Part shown: positions 14,829-19,656 of the stretch, one piece after another
Layout: each line of letters begins with the position of its first letter
How positions within the stretch are numbered: the stretch's first letter is position 1
Origin: Candidatus Aminicenantes bacterium UBA647
GTDB lineage: Bacteria; Acidobacteriota; Aminicenantia; UBA2199
Assembly (NCBI GenBank): GCA_002299555.1
Contig: DBOL01000065.1
Coordinates: 1-19,656 of the forward strand
DNA: 19,656 nucleotides
Direction: 5' to 3'
Notes under the pieces: model-generated
The model's database searches: none
What the model saw: the letters and a program-made list of their open reading frames with translations, nothing else
Told to the model about the DNA's origin: nothing
Translations under genes and position numbers: made by a program

Positions 14829-16388
14829 TTATGAGGTAAGATCTTTTTTGCGGAGGAGGCGGTTGTAGGTTATTGCAAAGCGGTGAGCCTCATCCCGGAT
14901 CCGCTGGATGAGTTGAAGTGCCGGTTCACTCCTGCCCATCTTAAGAGGATCATTCTCACCGGGAATATAAATTTCCTCTTCCCGTTTTGCAACAGATACA
15001 ACAGGGATTTTAAGATTAAGATCTTTCAGTGAATTCAATGCGCCATTCAATTGACCGATCCCCCCATCTATCAGGATAAGGTCCGGCATAACACTCTCTT
15101 CCTTCTTAAGCCTGGTGTACCGCCGGGTTACAACCTCACCTATACTCTTAACATCATCGATCCCTTTTGTATATTTGATCCGGAATCTTCTGTAATTACT
15201 TTTGTCCGGGAGCCCGTTCCTGAACTGAACCATTGAAGCAGTTGTGAAGGATCCTGAAATATGTGAGATATCAAAACATTCAATAACTGAAGGTACTTCA
15301 GCAAGATTTAATTTTTCTTTAAGTGACTCAAGTGTTTTTATATCACCGAAATATGTAAGTTCTATATTTTTTTTTACGAGGTCCAGAAGTGCCTTTTTCT
15401 CTCCAATTTTCGGAGTAACTATCCTCACACTTCCATTTTTTACTCTCTTAAGATAATTCACCAGCGATTCATCAGTTTTATCAGGAAGTATCAGTTCACG
15501 TGGGATATCATTGTCAGAATAATATTGTATTATGAACTCCTCGAGAAAATCTCTCTTGTAATCAAAAACAAACTCCTGCTTATTCTCCAGCAGCCCCCTG
15601 TGTACATTGAACAGCATCAGATAAACGCTATCTCTGTCAATAATATAATTGATGAGATCTTCATCATATTTTTTCTCCCTCGACATTTTCTGTTTCTTCG
15701 AAAGAGACTCGATCGCATCGATCTTTTTTTTCAGTTCTAATGCATATTCATAGTTCATATCATCTGAAGCCTTTTTCATCTCCTCTGACAACCCTTCTTT
15801 TAGCTCTTTCGATTTCCCTTTTAAAAACATTTTAGAGAGTCTTACCTGTCTTGCATATTCATGTTCGGAAACAACACCAATACATGGCGCTGTACATAGA
15901 TCGATCTGATAACGGACACAGGCTTTTTTCGGCATCCGTTTACAACTTCTGATCTTAAATATTTTCTTGATCACTTTCAACAAATGATCGCGGGCGGCAC
16001 CGGATACAAACGGCCCGAAATAGTGTCCGTCATCCTCCCTCTTTCTGGCAATTGTGATACGGGGAAATTCTTCATTAGTGATCTTTATAAAAGCAAAATT
16101 CTTAGAATCCTTCAGATCAATATTATATTTCGGCTGATTTTTTTTAATAATGGAATTCTCCAGAATCAGAGCTTCCACTTCATTGTCAGTAACAATAAAA
16201 TCAATATTGTCTATCTTTGCAACAAGCCTCGTGGTCTTTATATCCAACCCTTTTTTTAGAAAATAACTTTTTACCCTCTTTTTAAGATCCTTAGCTTTCC
16301 CTACATATAGAATCGTACCTTTTGAATTCAGGAACATATAACATCCCGGTTTTTCAGGAATTGTTCCGAGATGTGAAGGATCGACCAT
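14829..16388 (-). CDS. uvrC: UvrC excinuclease subunit lacking the C-terminal HhH domain
   Basis: The 519-residue product makes the two incisions in UvrABC nucleotide-excision repair. The N-terminal GIY-YIG domain (residues 11-90) has PGCYMF, ILYVGKAKDLKKR and catalytic Glu77 in LILENSIIK. A four-cysteine cluster (149, 157, 165, 169) follows in the pattern expected for the UvrC iron-sulfur site. A UVR motif around residues 210-228 would contact UvrB. The RNase H-like nuclease domain keeps Asp373 (CFDISH), Asp411/412, Asp441 (LILIDGG) and His502 (EAHRFAITYNR). The protein ends ten residues after this motif, while most UvrC proteins (about 560-610 residues) continue into a tandem helix-hairpin-helix. 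No reading frame for that domain exists in the 71 nt before mscS. The ATG at 16388 lies 6 nt after the upstream stop, so uvrC is cotranscribed with the membrane-protein gene and probably uvrA. Confidence 0.93.
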   Translation of the reverse strand: MVDPSHLGTIPEKPGCYMFLNSKGTILYVGKAKDLKKRVKSYFLKKGLDIKTTRLVAKIDNIDFIVTDNEVEALILENSIIKKNQPKYNIDLKDSKNFAFIKITNEEFPRITIARKREDDGHYFGPFVSGAARDHLLKVIKKIFKIRSCKRMPKKACVRYQIDLCTAPCIGVVSEHEYARQVRLSKMFLKGKSKELKEGLSEEMKKASDDMNYEYALELKKKIDAIESLSKKQKMSREKKYDEDLINYIIDRDSVYLMLFNVHRGLLENKQEFVFDYKRDFLEEFIIQYYSDNDIPRELILPDKTDESLVNYLKRVKNGSVRIVTPKIGEKKALLDLVKKNIELTYFGDIKTLESLKEKLNLAEVPSVIECFDISHISGSFTTASMVQFRNGLPDKSNYRRFRIKYTKGIDDVKSIGEVVTRRYTRLKKEESVMPDLILIDGGIGQLNGALNSLKDLNLKIPVVSVAKREEEIYIPGENDPLKMGRSEPALQLIQRIRDEAHRFAITYNRLLRKKDLTS

Positions 16389-16394
16389 TGCAGA

Positions 16395-17384
16395 TCACTC
16401 TTCTTCTGTTACTCTTCCACCCCTTTTGTGAAAGAGGAAAAATATACCTCCGATGAGTCCAAGGATCATCCTCATACCTATATCAACTACCTCGACTGCA
16501 AGAGCAATCGGCACAGGGAATTTCATCATCCCTCTGAATACAGCAGTTCTAACTCCAATACCGTTCACTGAAGGGACGGTCATAAGAAGGAAGATCAGCA
16601 TAGGCGCTTTTGACATAAAATCGATGAACCCGGGGGACATCCCCAGAGATCTTGATATAAAATAATAGTACACAACCATATTGAACTGAAAGATAATGCT
16701 AATTATAACTGCTATGAACAGGTGGCGGGGATATTCATAATAAATGGTCAGTGCTGATATACTTTTCTCCAACATCTCGGATATTTTTTCCGGGAGGAAT
16801 CTTCCGGAGGCACGAACAATATATCCGGATATCTTCGGATGTGAGAACAAAGCGATCAAAAAAATCACAAGAGCGATCAATACTGCAAAAATTATCGGAT
16901 TAGTGACCTCACTGCTATCTGCTTTGATCCCCTTTATCAGAAAAGCTGAAAATGCAATAAATGCAAGAGCAAACAGGCCGGTTAACCTCTCAATTATTAT
17001 CACCATTATGGATCTTGTATGGTCACCGACGATCCTTTTACTTTCCAAAGCCTTCACCATATCGCCACCGATGGTAGAGGGGAGAAAATTATTGAAAAAA
17101 GCAGCCATTAGATTTATGGAATACAATTGGACATATCCCCCATCAACACTTTGTGCAGAGAGTAGCACCTTCCATCTGGCACTCATCAACCCCATACCGA
17201 TAAAGTGCAGAAGGAATGCCGGGAATATCCATACAAAAAGGACCCCTCCGAATACTGAAAGGAAGTGTCCTAAAGCATTCCCCAGCCCATCATACTTATC
17301 CGACATTAACTTGAAGGTATATCCAATTATGAGTCCGCTGATCGCAACTCTCAGAAAGAGCATTAACCATTTTCTTTTCAGCAT
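16395..17384 (-). CDS. YbhN/UPF0104-type membrane protein (LPG synthase transmembrane domain)
   Basis: The 329-residue product belongs to the family covering the flippase part of lysylphosphatidylglycerol synthase (MprF) and YbhN-like proteins. About eight hydrophobic segments are present. The family landmarks are MSARWKVLLSAQ (around residues 68-79), LMAAFFNNFLPSTIGGDMVKALES (about 92-115) and the IIIERLTGLFALAF segment. The aminoacyl-transferase domain of MprF is absent, so it is a stand-alone membrane unit, perhaps moving a lipid or lipid-linked intermediate. The start codon overlaps the end of uvrA by 7 nt, and GGGAGGGG just upstream is a strong ribosome site. The stop lies 6 nt from the uvrC start. 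This tight placement between two repair genes shows cotranscription but does not in itself imply a repair role. Confidence 0.87.
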   Translation of the reverse strand: MLKRKWLMLFLRVAISGLIIGYTFKLMSDKYDGLGNALGHFLSVFGGVLFVWIFPAFLLHFIGMGLMSARWKVLLSAQSVDGGYVQLYSINLMAAFFNNFLPSTIGGDMVKALESKRIVGDHTRSIMVIIIERLTGLFALAFIAFSAFLIKGIKADSSEVTNPIIFAVLIALVIFLIALFSHPKISGYIVRASGRFLPEKISEMLEKSISALTIYYEYPRHLFIAVIISIIFQFNMVVYYYFISRSLGMSPGFIDFMSKAPMLIFLLMTVPSVNGIGVRTAVFRGMMKFPVPIALAVEVVDIGMRMILGLIGGIFFLFHKRGGRVTEEE

Positions 17385-19656
17385 CCGCCCCTCCCATTCA
17401 ATATCCTGTCAAGACATCTCCCTGTATAACTTTTTTTAATTGAGGCAATTTTTTCAGGAGGACCCTCTGCAACAATATATCCACCTTCATCTCCCCCTTC
17501 CGGGCCAAGATCAATTATGTGGTCAGCTGATTTTATCACATCCAGATTGTGCTCAATAACGACAACACTATTCCCTTTATCCACAAGATCATTCAGAACT
17601 TTGATCAGTTTCTTTACATCGTGAAAGTGAAGCCCGGTTGTTGGTTCGTCAAGAAGATAGATGGTTTTCCCTGTCCCCTTCTTTGATAATTCCCTTGTGA
17701 GCTTTATCCTCTGTGCTTCCCCACCGGAGAGAGTCACAGAGCTTTGTCCCAGCTTTATATAGTCAAGCCCAACCCTCATCAAGGTTTCAAGTTTAACTTT
17801 AATAGGGGGAATGTTTGTAAATACAACCAGTGCCTCCTCGACACTCATGGCAAGAATATCTGCAATAGAATTCCCCTTATATTTTATCTGAAGTGTTTCT
17901 CTATTATATCTTTTCCCCTTACACTCCTCGCATTCAATATATACATCAGGTAAAAAATTCATCTCGATCTTAATTAATCCATCTCCATTACAAGCCTCGC
18001 ACCGGCCTCCCTTCACATTGAATGAGAACCTTCCGGGCTTATATCCCCGGATCTTTGAATCTTTTAATTCAGCAAATATCTTCCTGATCTCGTCAAACAA
18101 CTTCGTATATGTTGCAGGATTGCTTCTTGGAGTTTTCCCGATGGGGCTCTGATCAATAATTATCACTTTGTCGATCTCATCACCCATTTTGATTTCTTTA
18201 AATTTTCCAGTCTTTTTTTTGGAGCCGTATACCTCTCTCCTGAGAGCCTTGTACAATATCTGATAAACCAGAGTAGATTTCCCACTCCCCGAAACTCCTG
18301 TAATCAATGTGAGGAGGCCCGTCGGGATCCTTGCATCTATTTTTTTCAGATTGTTTTCTGAACATCCAAGTAGTTCAAGATATTTTTCCGGTGTCCGTCT
18401 CTTTTCAGGCAACTCTATTTTCATCTTCCCGGAAAGATACTTCCCTGTTATTGAAGCAGATGAACGCTCTATCTGGAGTGGCGTTCCCTTTGCAACGATC
18501 TTTCCACCATGCACCCCTGCTCCCGGACCCATATCTACTACATAATCCGATTTTTTTATTGTGTCCTCATCATGTTCAACCACGATGAGTGTATTACCCA
18601 GATCTCTCAGGTTGTGCAGGGTCTCGATCAATTTATTGTTATCTCTCTGATGAAGTCCGATAGATGGTTCATCCAATATATATAATACTCCCATCAGATT
18701 TGACCCTATCTGTGTTGCAAGACGTATCCTCTGAGCTTCTCCACCTGATATAGTTCCTACATTTCTTGACAGGGAAAGATACCCGAGGCCTACTTTATCA
18801 AGGAAATTGAGTCTCTCATTTATTTCCTTTAGAATCTGTTTTGCTATAAGATGTTTCTTCTCTGATAATCTGATATTTTCAAAAAATTCTATGGTTTTTT
18901 TTATAGATAATTCTGTAATTTCGATAATAGATTTTTTCCCTACCAGAATAGAAAGGATCTTTTCCTTCAATCTTTTCCCGCTACACTTAGGGCAGGGAGA
19001 GATCAACATAAATTTTTCAAGTTCCTTTCTTCTGTAATCTGAATCAGTCTGTTTATATAACCTTTCTGACTGTGGGACCAATCCTTCCCAACTTCCGGTC
19101 GAACTCCATTTAGCATCACCCTGTTTCATTTTCATCTCAAACCGTATTCTTTCTGATGAACCATACATGATCGCATTGTATTGTTTTTTGGTAAGGTCTT
19201 TTATCGGAGTGAAAATATCAAATCCGAAATGTTTCGCGACTGCACCCACATATTGCCCACGCCAGCCATCGATAGCATTCCTGTAGATCGTCAGGGCTCC
19301 GTCCGCGATGGATTTATTCTTGTCGGCAATTATCAGATCGGGATCAAAGTCCATTTTTATCCCAAGGCCGGAACACACCTCACATGCTCCAAATGGACTG
19401 TTGAAAGAGAACATTCTGGGCTGAAGTTCCTCATATGATATGTCACATTCCGGACAAGCCATCTTTGCCGAATACATGGCATCTGTTCCATTTTCATCTG
19501 ATATCAGAATGAGCCCGTCAGAAAGTTTCAAGGCACTCTCAATTGCCTCAGTTATCCTGGAGATATCTTTTGGATTAACTCGGTCTATCACAACATCAAT
19601 ATCATGTTTTTTATACCTTTCCAGCTTTATTTTCTCATCAGTTCTATGGATAACAC
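17378..19656 (-). CDS. uvrA: UvrA excinuclease ATPase subunit, 5' end beyond the window
   Basis: This is the C-terminal ~758 residues of UvrA, the damage-sensing ABC-type ATPase of nucleotide-excision repair. The frame stays open to the right edge, where it reads HDIDVVIDRV, found near residue 200 of the family, so about 190 residues with the first Walker A are outside. Visible from the left of the protein: a zinc module with CPEC and CEVC, the first nucleotide-binding signature ISGGEAQRIRLA with Walker B YILDEPSIGLH, the second Walker A GVSGSGKST, and the second zinc module (CEAC, CEEC). Near the end are the second signature LSGGEAQRIKL and Walker B YLLDEPTTGLH. No frameshift or missing motif is seen. 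It is the first visible gene of a three-gene operon, overlapping the membrane-protein gene by 7 nt. Its promoter is outside the window. Confidence 0.95.
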   Translation of the reverse strand, partial: VIHRTDEKIKLERYKKHDIDVVIDRVNPKDISRITEAIESALKLSDGLILISDENGTDAMYSAKMACPECDISYEELQPRMFSFNSPFGACEVCSGLGIKMDFDPDLIIADKNKSIADGALTIYRNAIDGWRGQYVGAVAKHFGFDIFTPIKDLTKKQYNAIMYGSSERIRFEMKMKQGDAKWSSTGSWEGLVPQSERLYKQTDSDYRRKELEKFMLISPCPKCSGKRLKEKILSILVGKKSIIEITELSIKKTIEFFENIRLSEKKHLIAKQILKEINERLNFLDKVGLGYLSLSRNVGTISGGEAQRIRLATQIGSNLMGVLYILDEPSIGLHQRDNNKLIETLHNLRDLGNTLIVVEHDEDTIKKSDYVVDMGPGAGVHGGKIVAKGTPLQIERSSASITGKYLSGKMKIELPEKRRTPEKYLELLGCSENNLKKIDARIPTGLLTLITGVSGSGKSTLVYQILYKALRREVYGSKKKTGKFKEIKMGDEIDKVIIIDQSPIGKTPRSNPATYTKLFDEIRKIFAELKDSKIRGYKPGRFSFNVKGGRCEACNGDGLIKIEMNFLPDVYIECEECKGKRYNRETLQIKYKGNSIADILAMSVEEALVVFTNIPPIKVKLETLMRVGLDYIKLGQSSVTLSGGEAQRIKLTRELSKKGTGKTIYLLDEPTTGLHFHDVKKLIKVLNDLVDKGNSVVVIEHNLDVIKSADHIIDLGPEGGDEGGYIVAEGPPEKIASIKKSYTGRCLDRILNGRGGC

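Noticed and set aside
16744..17439. Long plus-strand open frame (231 residues) opposite the YbhN-like gene
   Set aside because: It lies fully antisense to a clear membrane-protein gene, lacks a ribosome site, and matches no family; it is a shadow of the real gene's codon pattern.

Overview
The window reads as a chromosomal stretch of a bacterium with low-to-moderate GC (roughly 40% by eye). Most genes have recognisable Shine-Dalgarno sites (AGGAGG at three starts) and several are preceded by sigma70-type promoters with perfect or near-perfect TATAAT boxes. Start codons include GTG and TTG. These signals argue against Bacteroidota, which use a different promoter pattern and mostly lack Shine-Dalgarno sites. 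The exported Asp-box propeller protein, the short DUF1338 enzyme and the LiaF-like/LytS/LytTR set would suit an uncultivated lineage of the FCB group or near Acidobacteriota/Aminicenantia. No marker here settles the phylum. I see no tRNA, rRNA, CRISPR array, phage gene or intact insertion sequence.

Layout, left to right. (1) A short DUF1338 metalloenzyme (minus) is divergent from a 1,086-residue exported BNR/VPS10-like propeller protein (plus), which ends in a clear intrinsic terminator. (2) A minus-strand pair encodes a multi-spanning membrane protein translationally coupled to a THEP1-like P-loop NTPase. It is divergent from a stand-alone NAD(P)H-hydrate epimerase. (3) Two minus-strand genes follow, a Sel1-repeat exported protein and, upstream of it, a WecG/TagA/CpsF glycosyltransferase. 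(4) A plus-strand signalling operon encodes a LiaF-like membrane protein, a LytS-type sensor kinase and a LytTR response regulator. A 21-bp-period direct repeat sits just upstream and could be the regulator's own binding site. (5) A plus-strand run encodes an exported MsrB-MsrA methionine sulfoxide reductase, a CrtI/retinol-saturase-like FAD oxidoreductase and an MscS channel. (6) A minus-strand operon encodes UvrA (cut off by the right edge), a YbhN/LPG-synthase-TM-like membrane protein and a UvrC that lacks its usual C-terminal helix-hairpin-helix domain.

Several modules concern the cell envelope or damage response: envelope-stress sensing (LiaF/LytS/LytTR), periplasmic oxidised-protein repair (MsrBA), osmotic release (MscS), metabolite repair (hydrate epimerase) and nucleotide-excision repair (UvrA/UvrC). 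The least explained parts are the membrane-protein/NTPase pair, the repeat upstream of the LiaF-like operon, and the shortened UvrC co-transcribed with a membrane protein. There is no gene-free stretch longer than 300 bases.
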